From Candidatus Tityobacter terrigena (lineage in GTDB: Bacteria > Vulcanimicrobiota > Vulcanimicrobiia > Vulcanimicrobiales > Vulcanimicrobiaceae), in the NCBI GenBank assembly GCA_003156715.1, contig PMHO01000060.1, positions 1 to 64,000 of the forward strand: a stretch of DNA of 64,000 nt, written 5' to 3'. The translations under genes and the position numbers were made by a program. The notes under the pieces are model-generated. The model was not told the origin of the DNA and searched no databases. It saw nothing but the letters and a program-made list of their open reading frames with translations. Below are positions 27,770-36,975 of this stretch, piece after piece; position 1 is the first letter of the stretch; each line of letters opens with the position of its first letter.

Positions 27770-29278
27770 ATGATTCGGTCGTCGTTGCTGGCCGTCGTTT
27801 TGCTGCTTGTCCTACTCGTAAGAACGCCGGTGCGCGCGATGGGAGGGCACTGGGAGCCGCCGGGCCTTCACCCGACGGCCGCGACGCTAGCTGCGATTCT
27901 TTCCGCCTACGAAACGTCGCGCGGCAAACCGGCCGCCGACTATGCTCAGCGCATCGAACGTTACAGCCTCGTCGCCGGAACGACGCGGTTGGCGACGACG
28001 GCATACGTACGCGACGCGGATTTTCGCTTCCATACCGAGATCGCGGGCGCTGCGTACGAATCTGGACGCAGCGCGACTCGACGCTGGCGACGCACGCCCA
28101 ATGGGCTGGTGCGCATCATCGCGAGCGACATTCAGGGCGACGACTTGGACCGCTGGCCCCTGGCGATCTTCCCTTTCGACGCGAGTGATTGCGTCGTTGC
28201 GGGAGAAAGCGGCGGCCCGCAGCTGCTCTGGGTAATTCAGTACCGCCCCGAGCACGACGTACCGCACTGGTTCTACGTCGATGAAAAAAGTGGAGCGATC
28301 GTTCGCGAGACCTTCCGAGAGGGTGCTCGCATCGTCACGTTCGCCTTCGAAGATTTCCGGACGGTTGACGGCACTGAGCGACCGTATCGGTGGCACGTTA
28401 GCGGCGCCGGGGGTGAGCTCGACGTCACGGTCGAGCAAATCGAGTTGCTGCCGGTTTCGGTCGACCAAGTTGCTCTACCGCCTCGAGGAGCGGCGCCGTT
28501 CGATCCGCCCATCGACGAGCCGGTCACCGTACCAGCTATCTTCCGCGGCCGAAGAATCATTCTTGAAGCGAACGTCGATGGGAAACCCGAGGCGATGTTC
28601 CTCGACACCGGCACAACGCAGATCTTGCTCGACGAGTCGGCCGCGCGCGAGGCCGGGATTCGAACGGTCCTCGGGCACGGCATCGCTTCCGATATCAGCG
28701 TAGGGCCGGTTCACCTGCATGAGGTCGCCATCCAGACCGTTGGGCTCGGTGGGTTTCGCGCCCAGGGCATCCTTGGCTACGAGCTCTTTGCGGGCGTGGT
28801 AGTACACGTCGATTACCGGGGCCGGCACGTCGAGCTGATCCCGCGCAACGGCTTTGAGCCCCCGGCGGACGCCCAGCGCCTCGACGCGTGGTGTGAGGAA
28901 GGAATGCCGTTAATCACCGGTCGCGTCGGCGATCGGTCCGCCGACCGCTTCGTGCTCGACACGGGATCCGCGCGCGTCGTCCTCACGCGCTACTTCTGGG
29001 AACACGACGGTGGCGAACCGGGCCTCGTGCATCGCACGGGCTTCCTTCGGTCGAACGGCTACCTCGAGGGAACGATCGTGGTGGGTTCCGGCGAGATCGC
29101 CGAGTTAGCGATCGGGGGTGTCGCCGTCAGGAAACTGCCGGCATCCGTCGAGCTGACGGGTCAAGGCGACACGGTCGAGTTTCCGCTCGACGGCATCATC
29201 GGCACCGACGTCCTGGGCGGCTTTGAATGGTGGTTCGACTACTCGGGCGATACGGCGTGGTTCCGGTTGGCACTCTGA
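27770..29278 (+). CDS. Exported protein with two retropepsin-like aspartic protease motifs
   Basis: Protein of 502 residues from the ATG at 27770; the long upstream extension in frame is antisense to the amidase. A signal peptide (SSLLAVVLLLVLLVRTPVRA) is followed by a domain of about 230 residues with strands resembling lipid-carrier folds, then two aspartyl-protease half-domains with FLDTGTTQILLD near 277 and VLDTGSARVVLT near 394, each followed later by a Gly-rich strand (ILGYELF, IIGTDVLGG). The layout suggests an intramolecular pair like pepsin but with retropepsin-style DTG sequences. Likely a secreted protease or a peptide-binding relative. Confidence 0.8.
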   Translation: MIRSSLLAVVLLLVLLVRTPVRAMGGHWEPPGLHPTAATLAAILSAYETSRGKPAADYAQRIERYSLVAGTTRLATTAYVRDADFRFHTEIAGAAYESGRSATRRWRRTPNGLVRIIASDIQGDDLDRWPLAIFPFDASDCVVAGESGGPQLLWVIQYRPEHDVPHWFYVDEKSGAIVRETFREGARIVTFAFEDFRTVDGTERPYRWHVSGAGGELDVTVEQIELLPVSVDQVALPPRGAAPFDPPIDEPVTVPAIFRGRRIILEANVDGKPEAMFLDTGTTQILLDESAAREAGIRTVLGHGIASDISVGPVHLHEVAIQTVGLGGFRAQGILGYELFAGVVVHVDYRGRHVELIPRNGFEPPADAQRLDAWCEEGMPLITGRVGDRSADRFVLDTGSARVVLTRYFWEHDGGEPGLVHRTGFLRSNGYLEGTIVVGSGEIAELAIGGVAVRKLPASVELTGQGDTVEFPLDGIIGTDVLGGFEWWFDYSGDTAWFRLAL

Positions 29279-29347
29279 TCGCAATGCCGCGTGTTTGCGG
29301 GATCCCCGAGAAAGGCGGGAGCCATCACGCGAGGAACGACTTTCGAG

Positions 29348-31432
29348 ATGCTGATCGGCACGATCGCCCTTGCCACCGCTTTGCATTTGGTTCCGGTGGG
29401 CAGCTGGATCCATAGCAACCCGGCAGTGTCTTCGGCGCACGCGGCCTCCACGGCAGGCGGACCCAAGTCGATCGTCGTCGGCACGCAACTCTTGCATCGG
29501 TGCCAGGCGACGGAGCCGGGCTACTGCGGCAACCTCATCGTGCCGCTCAATTGGCTCGACCTGCGCCAGGGCACGATCGGCATTCACTATGAGTTGATTC
29601 CGCCCCGCAGCGGTGTTGCGAAACATACCATCGTCGCGGAAGAAGGTGGGCCCGGCTACGCTTCGATGGGCACCGCCGCCTCGTACGTGCCCCTCTTTGC
29701 TCCCATGCTCGGCAACCACAATCTGCTGATGATGGACGAACGCGGAACCGGCGGATCGGCGGCAATCGATTGCAAGCCTCTGCAAGCCTTCGTGGCAGAT
29801 TACGCTAGACCAGCTTATCTTCGAGTGGCAAGGGATTGCGGCGATCAGCTCGACCGGACGTACCGTGCCGGCGGAGCGTACGTTCGGGCCAGCGACTTGT
29901 TCGACACGAGTCAATCGGTTCGCGACCTTGCGGCGATTCTCGCATCCCTGCAGCAGGGCCCGGTCGACCTCTACGGCGATTCGTACGGCTCCTTCTTCGC
30001 GCAGGTTTTCGCGGCGCGCTATCCCCAGCTGCTCCGCTCCGTCGTACTCGACAGCACCTATGCGACGATCCATCAAAATCCGTTCGATGCGTACGGCGAG
30101 GCTGAAATCCGCTTCGCCTACGACGCGGTCTGTCAACGAAGCCTCGCATGCAGCGCCGACGCTCCGGGCAACTCGGACGAGCGCATTCATCGCCTCGCCG
30201 AGCGGCTCGACGCAGCCCCGCTCGTGACGACGACGCGAACGCCGCGGGGCGCCTCCGTCCGCATCCGGGTCGACTCTCCCGAGCTCGAGACGCTGCTTGC
30301 CGCCGGAGGCTACGATTACGAAACCTATCGCAACCTCGACGCCGCGCTTCGCGCCTGGCTGGAGCGCGGCGACGACGTGCCGCTTGCGCGGCTCTTTGAA
30401 TTTACGCTCTACGGTCCGGCGTTTTACGCCTACGGCTACAAGGAGTTTTCGGCCGGTATGGGCTTAGCGGACGAGTGCACCGTCTATGCCAATCCCTTCA
30501 GCCTGCTCTCTTCCATCCCGCAGCGCCGCCGCGAATACGCCCAAGCGACCGCGGCGCTGCCGCCGCACTTCGGATATCCGGTCTCGAACGCCGACGCCTT
30601 GAATGCGACCGACGAGGCGTACGATGAATGCTTGACGTGGCCAAGGCCTACCCTCGACGACCCCATCATTACGAATCACCCGCCGCTCGTGCCGGCAACC
30701 TTGCCCGTGCTGATCGTTTCCGGAGATATCGACACGGTTACGTCGCCCGGCGATAACGAACAGGCGTTCAGACAACTTGGACCCTCCGCTCGTCTCGTGA
30801 CGATCCCGAACGAAGGGCACACGCCGGCACTTGGCGGCCCGTATCTCTACGATCCCTACCACTGTGCCGCGCGCATCGTGCGCGCCTTCGTTACCGATCC
30901 GAGCGCTTCTCTCGATACTTCCTGTACCGCGCGCATCCCGGAGATTCGCACCGTCGGCGTTTTCCCAACGGTGCTGGCCGATCAGCCGCCCGCGGCGCCG
31001 CTGCGCGGCAACCAGGCGGATGCTGACGAACTGCGGCTCGCCGCACTCGCGGTCGAGGCGCTTGGCGACGTCATTTGGAATGCGGGCTACCTTAACGACG
31101 AGTACCTTCCGAACTGCGGCCCGGGGTATTGCGGCGTCGGCCTGCGCGGCGGCACGTACCGCGCTTCAAACGACCTCACGCGCATCATTTTGCAGCGCAT
31201 CGCCTATTCAAACGACACGACCGTCTCTGGGTCGGCCGCGGTCCTCGGTACCGCCTTCATCGGCGCACCCGGCGAAGTACGCGCGCGCGGTATCCACGCG
31301 GCCGACGACAGCGGACGGCTCGCACTGAGTCTTGACGTCGCGTGGAGCCAATTCCAGGTCCACGCGCTGGCCCGCATCGACGGGGTGACGCGTGCCGGCC
31401 GCGCGATTCACGCAATCGTGCCGGCTCCCTGA
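29348..31432 (+). CDS. Secreted alpha/beta hydrolase, tripeptidyl aminopeptidase-like
   Basis: Protein of 694 residues from the ATG at 29348, with GAGGAA upstream; a GTG at 29291 would add 19 residues before the signal sequence. After the signal, the core shows the oxyanion-hole motif EEGGPGYASMG, the nucleophile elbow GDSYGSFF, an Asp in VSGDIDTVTSP and a His in NEGHTPALGG, i.e. a complete Ser-Asp-His triad of the TAP-like hydrolase group, which removes short peptides or cleaves esters. The C-terminal 200 residues form an extra domain with conserved Cys (CGPGYCGVG). It follows the aspartic protease gene by 69 bases and is probably co-transcribed. Confidence 0.85.
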   Translation: MLIGTIALATALHLVPVGSWIHSNPAVSSAHAASTAGGPKSIVVGTQLLHRCQATEPGYCGNLIVPLNWLDLRQGTIGIHYELIPPRSGVAKHTIVAEEGGPGYASMGTAASYVPLFAPMLGNHNLLMMDERGTGGSAAIDCKPLQAFVADYARPAYLRVARDCGDQLDRTYRAGGAYVRASDLFDTSQSVRDLAAILASLQQGPVDLYGDSYGSFFAQVFAARYPQLLRSVVLDSTYATIHQNPFDAYGEAEIRFAYDAVCQRSLACSADAPGNSDERIHRLAERLDAAPLVTTTRTPRGASVRIRVDSPELETLLAAGGYDYETYRNLDAALRAWLERGDDVPLARLFEFTLYGPAFYAYGYKEFSAGMGLADECTVYANPFSLLSSIPQRRREYAQATAALPPHFGYPVSNADALNATDEAYDECLTWPRPTLDDPIITNHPPLVPATLPVLIVSGDIDTVTSPGDNEQAFRQLGPSARLVTIPNEGHTPALGGPYLYDPYHCAARIVRAFVTDPSASLDTSCTARIPEIRTVGVFPTVLADQPPAAPLRGNQADADELRLAALAVEALGDVIWNAGYLNDEYLPNCGPGYCGVGLRGGTYRASNDLTRIILQRIAYSNDTTVSGSAAVLGTAFIGAPGEVRARGIHAADDSGRLALSLDVAWSQFQVHALARIDGVTRAGRAIHAIVPAP

Positions 31433-31454
31433 GCACATCTCGCCGGGCGCTGGG

Positions 31455-32060
31455 ATGAGCGGACGCCGCGCCGGCTTGCGCTTCGATGCCGAGCAGGGCG
31501 TTACGACGGAAGCCTTGATCTTTCTAGGCGACCTTGACCCGGAGGCGGTCGGCGCAAATATCGAGTTTGCAACGCATTACGAGCCGACGCCGGTCGACGA
31601 AGCCGAGCAACTGCTTTCCCTCGTGCCGATCGCCCCGGAGCGCGCCGCCTTCATCGATCTCGGATCCGGCATGGGGCGCGTCGTGCTGCTCGCGGCGCGG
31701 CGCCCGTACCGCCAGATCGTGGGCGTCGAGATTTCGCCGGCTTTGCACGAGGTCGCGCGCGAGAATCTCGGCCGCGTCGATCGCACGCGGCTGCGTTGCC
31801 GCGACATCCGGTTGGTGCGGCGCGATGCCGCGCGCTATGCCTTCCCGGCGGGCGATCTGGTGGTCTACATGTACAACCCGTTTCGCTCGGTCGTGCTCGA
31901 GCGCATCGTCGGCAAGCTCGCGGCCGAGCGTAGCGGCGAGATCGTCGTGTTGTACCACACCCCGCTCGAGCGCGAGCTCTTCGAGCGGGGCGCGCCTTTC
32001 ACGCTCGTCGCCCAGACGCCGTTCGGCATCGTCTATCGGCGCGTGCCTACTGCGCGGTAA
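31455..32060 (+). CDS. Class I SAM-dependent methyltransferase
   Basis: Protein of 201 residues from the ATG at 31455. Motif I is AFIDLGSGMGRVVLLAA, followed by the acidic residue in QIVGVEISPAL, and DLVVYMYNPF replaces the usual NPPY-like motif IV. Substrate unknown; the N-terminal ATHYEPTPVDEAEQLL segment resembles small-molecule or protein methyltransferases. It begins 22 bases after the hydrolase gene and ends in a 14-base overlap with the convergent SDR gene. Confidence 0.8.
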   Translation: MSGRRAGLRFDAEQGVTTEALIFLGDLDPEAVGANIEFATHYEPTPVDEAEQLLSLVPIAPERAAFIDLGSGMGRVVLLAARRPYRQIVGVEISPALHEVARENLGRVDRTRLRCRDIRLVRRDAARYAFPAGDLVVYMYNPFRSVVLERIVGKLAAERSGEIVVLYHTPLERELFERGAPFTLVAQTPFGIVYRRVPTAR

Positions 32061-32826
32061 GGCCTCCGTCGATAACGAGCTCGGATCCGGTAACGAATTT
32101 CGATTCGTCCGAGGCGAGATAGACGATCAAGTCGGCAATCTCTTCAGGCTGGGCAACTCGCCCGATCGGCACCGCCGCAGCGAGGGCGTTTTTCGTCCAC
32201 TCCGGGTCGCGCGTCCCGGCCACGACTCGTTTGAACATCGGCGTGTCGACGAACGTCGGGTGAACCGAGTTGCAGCGAATGCCATACCGCCGCTTCGCGC
32301 AGTATAGCGCCACCGACTTTGTGAGCAGCCGCACCGCGCCTTTCGACGCATCGTAGGCGACTAGGTTCGGCGTGCCGATGATCCCCGAGACGGACGAGAT
32401 GTTGACGATCGAGCCGCCGCTCTCTTTCATCGCGCGAACGGCGTAGCGGCAGCCAAGGAAGACACCCTCGACGTTAACGGCCAAGACGCGCCGGAATGCT
32501 TCCAGCTCCATCGTCTCAACGTCGCCGACGACGACGATGCCTGCCCCGTTGACGACGACGTCGAGCTTGCCGAAGCGTCGCTCCACCTCTTCCACGACGC
32601 GCGCCCAGCTCGCCTCGTTCGTTACGTCGAGAACGAGTGAGGTGAGCGCATCCTGCTCGGCATCACGTTCGCTTGCGTTTTCGGCGACGGCGAGATCGCC
32701 GATGACGACCTGCGCGCCGTGCGCCGCAAAGCGCAACGCCGTCGCCCGCCCGATGCCGCTAGCGCCGCCGGTCACGAGCGCCACTTTTCCGGCGAGCCGA
32801 GGCGCGCCGGTCACTGAGTTAGCCAC
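32047..32826 (-). CDS. Short-chain dehydrogenase/reductase
   Basis: Protein of 259 residues, a classical SDR: VTGGASGIGRATALRF at the cofactor site, NGAG, the catalytic Ser in NISSVSG, Tyr/Lys in YDASKGA and a C-terminal VTGSELVIDGGLTAQ. Its form is that of cyclopentanol/hydroxysteroid or glucose dehydrogenase-like enzymes, and the Asp at the end of strand 2 (VVIGDLAV) favours NAD over NADP. It starts with GTG inside the last bases of mscL. The gene pairs with the convergent methyltransferase only by position. Confidence 0.87.
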   Translation of the reverse strand: MANSVTGAPRLAGKVALVTGGASGIGRATALRFAAHGAQVVIGDLAVAENASERDAEQDALTSLVLDVTNEASWARVVEEVERRFGKLDVVVNGAGIVVVGDVETMELEAFRRVLAVNVEGVFLGCRYAVRAMKESGGSIVNISSVSGIIGTPNLVAYDASKGAVRLLTKSVALYCAKRRYGIRCNSVHPTFVDTPMFKRVVAGTRDPEWTKNALAAAVPIGRVAQPEEIADLIVYLASDESKFVTGSELVIDGGLTAQ

Positions 32827-33232
32827 CCTGCGACGGGGCCAGCACGCTCGTGCAGAACTTACAACGGCGAGCGTTGAGCGGAATCTCGCTCAGGCATTCG
32901 GGGCAGGTCTCGGCGCTCGGGGCTTCCGCGGGTTTCTTATAACGAGCGGTGACGACACCCATTGGAAGCACCACGAAATAGTAGATCGCGGCGGCCACGA
33001 GAACGAACGAGATGAGGGCGTTGATGAAGTCGCCGATGGCGAATTTGCTGTTGTTGATCGTGAAGACCAGCGCTGAGAAGTCGGGCTTCCCCACCAGTGC
33101 GGCGATCAGGGGCGTTATCAAATCCTTGACGAGCGCGGTGACGATCGTTCCGAACGCAGCGCCGATGACTACGGCAACGGCCAGATCGACGACGTTGCCG
33201 CGCATGATGAAGGTTCCAAAGCCTTTGAGCAT
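32819..33232 (-). CDS. mscL: Large-conductance mechanosensitive channel with C-terminal zinc ribbon
   Basis: Protein of 137 residues from the ATG at 33232, with AGGGAG seven bases upstream. The N-terminal helix and first membrane helix read FGTFIMRGNVVDLAVAVVIG, and the second helix is INALISFVLVAAAIYYFVV, both canonical for MscL, the pentameric inner-membrane tension valve that saves cells from hypo-osmotic shock. In place of the usual charged C-terminal helix bundle there is a CxxC-x10-CxxC zinc ribbon (CPECLSEIPLNARRCKFC). Followed by an SDR gene that overlaps by eight bases. Confidence 0.93.
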   Translation of the reverse strand: MLKGFGTFIMRGNVVDLAVAVVIGAAFGTIVTALVKDLITPLIAALVGKPDFSALVFTINNSKFAIGDFINALISFVLVAAAIYYFVVLPMGVVTARYKKPAEAPSAETCPECLSEIPLNARRCKFCTSVLAPSQGG

Positions 33233-33466
33233 GCTGAGCTCCCTGCAAAGCGGAGAAGTACGAAGCGTGCAAGTTTTAGAGAAGTCGGGAAGGGCTCGGC
33301 GTCGTGTGCGGCGGCCGAATGGGTTCGTCCTTCGCACGCGGCCGCCTCCGGCGTATCGGCGAGAACGGCGGAGCGAGGCGAAGCGCACGGACGTTGACGA
33401 TGAAAGAGGGCAAAGCCGTCCCACGGGGGTATAACGTGCGCCCCAAAGGAGGGTGCAGCGAATCCG

Positions 33467-34369
33467 ATGAGCGCCGAGGAGCCGATCTCGGAACGGCTCG
33501 ACCTCGACGAGGCCTATCGCTCGTCGCAGGTCGGCGAGATCTTAAACCAGCTCGACCGCGAGCTGGTTGGTTTGTCGCCCGTGAAGACGCGCATCCGCGA
33601 AGTCGCGCACCTGCTGCTCATCGACACGCTGCGGCGCAAGGTGGGCCTCGCGGCCGAACCACCCCCGCTGCACATGTCCTTCACGGGGCGCCCCGGCACC
33701 GGAAAGACGACCGTCGCAATGCGCATGGCGGAGATTCTCTTCCGCCTGGGCTACGTGCGCAAAGGTCACCTCGTCGTCGCGACGCGGGACGATCTGGTCG
33801 GCCAATACATCGGGCACACCGCGCCCAAGACGAAAGAGGTCCTGAAGCGTGCGATGGGCGGCGTGCTGTTCATCGACGAAGCCTACTATCTCTACAAGCC
33901 GGAAAACGAGCGCGACTACGGCGGCGAAGCGATCGAGATTTTACTGCAAGTGATGGAGAACCGCCGGGAAGATTTGGTCGTGATCTTCGCCGGTTACAAA
34001 GACCGCATGGACCGCTTCTTCGCTTCGAACCCGGGCCTGAGCTCTCGGGTCGCCAATCATATCGACTTCCCCGACTATAGTGCGGCCGAGCTCGTCGCGA
34101 TCGCACACTTGATGCTCGACAAGCTCAACTATACGTTTACGGCGTCGGCCGAGGGCGCGTTCGAAGAGTACATCGAACGCCGAATGAAGCAAGCCCAGTT
34201 TGCCAATGCGCGTAGCGTTCGCAATGCGATCGACCGCGCGCGCCTCCGTCAAGCGACGCGCCTCTTCGAGCACGGCGGCACCGTGACCGCGGACGATCTG
34301 CGGATGATCGACGAGCCCGACATCCGCCGGAGCCGAGTCTTTCAAATCGAGCAACCAGCGGAAACCTGA
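33467..34369 (+). CDS. CbbX-like AAA+ ATPase (red-type Rubisco activase family)
   Basis: Protein of 300 residues. The AAA+ core has Walker [15 protein letters not shown], Walker [14 protein letters not shown], sensor 1 VVIFAGY and an arginine-finger region [17 protein letters not shown]. Those stretches, along with [18 protein letters not shown], are characteristic of CbbX/CfxQ, the hexameric motor that pulls the C-terminus of red-type Rubisco to free inhibited active sites. No rbcL, rbcS or phosphoribulokinase gene lies in the window. A non-Rubisco CbxX/CfqX role (as in sporulation SpoVK relatives) cannot be excluded, but the match to CbbX is better. AAAGGAGGG lies upstream; the end overlaps queA convergently by 28 bases. 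Confidence 0.85.
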   Translation: MSAEEPISERLDLDEAYRSSQVGEILNQLDRELVGLSPVKTRIREVAHLLLIDTLRRKVGLAAEPPPLHMSFTGRPGTGKTTVAMRMAEILFRLGYVRKGHLVVATRDDLVGQYIGHTAPKTKEVLKRAMGGVLFIDEAYYLYKPENERDYGGEAIEILLQVMENRREDLVVIFAGYKDRMDRFFASNPGLSSRVANHIDFPDYSAAELVAIAHLMLDKLNYTFTASAEGAFEEYIERRMKQAQFANARSVRNAIDRARLRQATRLFEHGGTVTADDLRMIDEPDIRRSRVFQIEQPAET

Positions 34370-35418
34370 CCGAGCCCGGCACTTGGAAGCGTACGCGGTG
34401 CGATGAGGTGCACGTCGCCGAACTCGTGCCAAAGGTAACCGCCCTCCAGCGCGGCCCGGTAAGCACTGGACAAGGAGCGCTCATCCAAGAAGGCGCCGAG
34501 CATTGCTATATGCGAGGCCTGCGGCTCGTGCAGGCCCGTCAGCAATCCGTCGACGACCGCGACGCCGCGCTGCGGGGTTACGACGAGGTCCGTCCATCCT
34601 TGCGAGGCGATGACCTCCCCATCGCGGGCGGCGCTCTCGAGCGCGCGAACGACCGTCGTACCGACCGCGATCACGCGACGTCCGGCGCGACGAGCTGCGT
34701 TGACGCGCAGCGCCGTACGATGCGGAACGGCGTAGGCCTCCGCAAACGGAGGCTCGTGAGACTCCTGGCTCGCGACGCCAGCGTGCAGTGTCAGCGTCGC
34801 GATCTCGACGCCGGCCCGCCCCAGATCATCCAGCACGCGAGGGCTGAACGGGCGGCCCGCGGACGGCATCTCGGCTGAACCCGGAGAGCGCGCGAAGATC
34901 GTCTGATAGCAAGAGATCGGAAACTCGCGCGCCACGTAGGAATAGCGAATCGGATGCCCGTACGCGGAAAGATACTCAACGACGGGCTCGGCGACTTCCA
35001 ATCGCGTGTACCATAAGCGGCGCGACCGCGCGTCGACCGGAGCGAGCAGCGTCGCGCGCCCATCGCCCGGCAGGTGCAGGACCTCGGTAGCCTCGACGTC
35101 GCCGCGCGGCTCGGCGGTCCAGAGCGTTCCCGCAACGTGCGTCGAGAGATGCAAGGCTATCTCGCGACCATTGCGTTCCGCCCAGGCCTCGAGCGCCGCG
35201 GGCAGCGTTGCGGAGTCATTGATCACCAAGAGATCGCCGCGACGCAGGAAGCCGGCCAGCTCGCGAAAGCGCGCATGCGCGAGCGCCCCGCCTGCGCGGT
35301 CGCTAACGAGGAGGCGGACGTCGTCGCGCTCTAAACCGCGACTTTCGGCTGGTTCGCGTGCTTCAAGTTCCGGCGGCACGCTGAAGTCGAGCGGCAAACG
35401 TTCGAGGGCCGCCACCAT
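34342..35418 (-). CDS. queA: SAM:tRNA ribosyltransferase-isomerase-like protein
   Basis: Protein of 358 residues from the ATG at 35418, overlapping the upstream SDR stop as TAATG; an in-frame N-terminal extension is noise. Typical QueA features are [20 protein letters not shown] near the N-terminus, [33 protein letters not shown] and a late [17 protein letters not shown]. The enzyme adds the cyclopentene-diol precursor from SAM to preQ1 in tRNA, making epoxyqueuosine. The conserved core is complete, but several positions differ from standard QueA, so it may belong to the shorter QueA-like group. No other queuosine gene is in the window. Confidence 0.8.
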   Translation of the reverse strand: MVAALERLPLDFSVPPELEAREPAESRGLERDDVRLLVSDRAGGALAHARFRELAGFLRRGDLLVINDSATLPAALEAWAERNGREIALHLSTHVAGTLWTAEPRGDVEATEVLHLPGDGRATLLAPVDARSRRLWYTRLEVAEPVVEYLSAYGHPIRYSYVAREFPISCYQTIFARSPGSAEMPSAGRPFSPRVLDDLGRAGVEIATLTLHAGVASQESHEPPFAEAYAVPHRTALRVNAARRAGRRVIAVGTTVVRALESAARDGEVIASQGWTDLVVTPQRGVAVVDGLLTGLHEPQASHIAMLGAFLDERSLSSAYRAALEGGYLWHEFGDVHLIAPRTLPSAGLGQVSAGCSI

Positions 35419-36152
35419 TAGACGGCCGCCAGGTCGAGCGCTTGCAGCGTAAAGCGCGCAAATGCCGCGCGTGGAGCGGCGATCGCAGCGAGCAGCGCAG
35501 GGGCGACGTTTTCGGGCAACGGGAGACCGGAAAGGTCGACACCGGGCTCGGCGTCGCGGTGCATCTCGGTGTTCATGTCGCCGGGGTCGGCCACGATGAC
35601 CGTGACGCCGCTTCCCTCGAGTTCGGCGGCGAGCGTGCGCGAGACGTGCTCGAGCGCCGCTTTGCTCGCACCGTAGCCGCCCCATCCGGGATATGCGTTC
35701 ACGCCTGCATCGGATGAGACGTTGACGATCGTTCCGCCCGAGTCGCGCAGCAGCGGCAGGCTATGCTGGATCAGATGCAACGGCGCGAACACGTTGGTCA
35801 TGAATAGACGGTCGAAGGTCGCCGGCGATACGTTTTGCAGTGCCGGCATCGGCGAACGGCCAAGCGTCGAGGCATTGTTGACCAGGAGATCGAGGCGCCC
35901 GAAGCGCTCCTCGACGGCCACGACGAGCGCGTGGACGTGCGAGAGGTCCGCGACGTCACCAGGGAGTGCGAGCACGTCGGTTCGTTGCGCCAGTTCCGCG
36001 GCCACGCGCTCGAGCTCGTCATTTCCGCGTGCCGTAAGGGCCACGCGCAACCCGCGCCCGGCCAGTTCCATGGCTACGGCGCGGCCTAGTCCTTTGGAGG
36101 CACCGGTGATGAGCGCGACGTGCCCGCGCTCGAACCAATCATCAATATTCAT
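35418..36152 (-). CDS. Short-chain dehydrogenase/reductase
   Basis: Protein of 244 residues from the ATG at 36152. SDR elements: ITGASKGLGRAVAMEL, NNAST, the Ser in NVSSDAGVN, Tyr/Lys in YGASKAALEH and PGDMNTEMH after strand 6. Substrate unknown. The Arg at the end of strand 2 (ALTARGND) favours NADP. Its stop overlaps the queA start, so the two are co-transcribed, with no evident biochemical link. The hairpin at 36206-36231 lies just upstream of the start. Confidence 0.85.
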   Translation of the reverse strand: MNIDDWFERGHVALITGASKGLGRAVAMELAGRGLRVALTARGNDELERVAAELAQRTDVLALPGDVADLSHVHALVVAVEERFGRLDLLVNNASTLGRSPMPALQNVSPATFDRLFMTNVFAPLHLIQHSLPLLRDSGGTIVNVSSDAGVNAYPGWGGYGASKAALEHVSRTLAAELEGSGVTVIVADPGDMNTEMHRDAEPGVDLSGLPLPENVAPALLAAIAAPRAAFARFTLQALDLAAV

Positions 36153-36205
36153 GTCCAAAAGGTACGCTCGGCGGCGACGGGCCGCACCGTTCGGCCGGCC
36201 GGACT

Positions 36206-36231
36206 CGCACCTGTCCACAAGGACAGGTGCG
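36206..36231. other. Perfect 11-bp hairpin in the leader of an SDR gene
   Basis: An 11-bp perfect inverted repeat (36206-36216 with 36221-36231) with a four-base loop, ACAA, lies 54 bases before the SDR start and 127 bases beyond the NarL-type regulator stop, all on the minus strand. No T run follows. It may terminate or stabilise the upstream operon transcript, or bind a regulator of the SDR-queA unit. Confidence 0.45.
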
Positions 36232-36357
36232 CCGCTCCGAGCCCGACGCAGCTCGCTCGGATGACGAGGTCACGAGTTCGGTACGAAAGCATTCGCGCAG
36301 GCGATCCGAGGGTGCCGCGCGCAAGCCGCCCTAATCATCGAGCGGCCCGTTCGCGGG

Positions 36358-36975
36358 CTACACCAAGCCGCGGCGCTGGGCGATCGCTACGGCTTGCGCG
36401 CGGTTGTCGGCTTCGAGCCGCCCTAAGATTTCGCTGACGTGAAACTTGACCGTACGTTCGGAGACACCCAGCAACGCGGCGATCTGCTTGTTGGAAAGAC
36501 CGGCTGCGAGATGACGTAGGATCTCTCGCTCGCGTTCGGTAATGCGCAGGCGGCGAGGCGCGTGCAAGGCGCCGACGACCTGCGCCGCGATCTGCGGACC
36601 GAGGTACGTTTCGCCGGCCGCTACCGCGCGCACCGCACGGATCAACTCGTCGCTTGGAGTGCCTTTCAAGACGTACGAATCGGCGCCGTCGCCGAGCGCG
36701 GACCGGACCCGGTCCTCGCCGGCATAGGCCGAGAACACGACGATCCGCACCTTCGGCAGAAGCGCCTTGAGCTGCGCAATCGCCTCGAGGCCGTTGCCGT
36801 CGGGTAACTCGAGATCGAGAATGACGACGTCGGGCCGTTCGCGCTCGACGATCGTGCGCGCTTGCGCGAGGCTGCCGCCGGTTGCAACGACCGCCAACCC
36901 CTCGGCGGCCGCAAGATTCGCGACGATGCCGTCGCGCACGATCGGATGATCGTCGACGACCGCCACGCGAATCAC
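36358..36975 (-). CDS. NarL/LuxR-type response regulator
   Basis: Protein of 205 residues from the GTG at 36975, which overlaps the kinase stop as GTGA. Receiver domain: DDHPIVRDG, the phosphoacceptor Asp in VVILDLELPDGNG and the Lys in SYVLKGTP. From about 140 a LuxR helix-turn-helix: LTEREREILRHLA-like ITEREREILRHLAAGLSNKQ and SERTVKFHVSEIL. It is the DNA-binding output of the kinase directly upstream and the last gene of the nrdR-dut-panE-hemQ unit. Confidence 0.93.
   Translation of the reverse strand: MIRVAVVDDHPIVRDGIVANLAAAEGLAVVATGGSLAQARTIVERERPDVVILDLELPDGNGLEAIAQLKALLPKVRIVVFSAYAGEDRVRSALGDGADSYVLKGTPSDELIRAVRAVAAGETYLGPQIAAQVVGALHAPRRLRITEREREILRHLAAGLSNKQIAALLGVSERTVKFHVSEILGRLEADNRAQAVAIAQRRGLV

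Noticed and set aside
29291-29347. GTG 29291 as start of the TAP-like hydrolase
   Set aside because: It would add a basic, non-hydrophobic stretch before the signal sequence and lacks a ribosome binding site; ATG 29348 is better placed.
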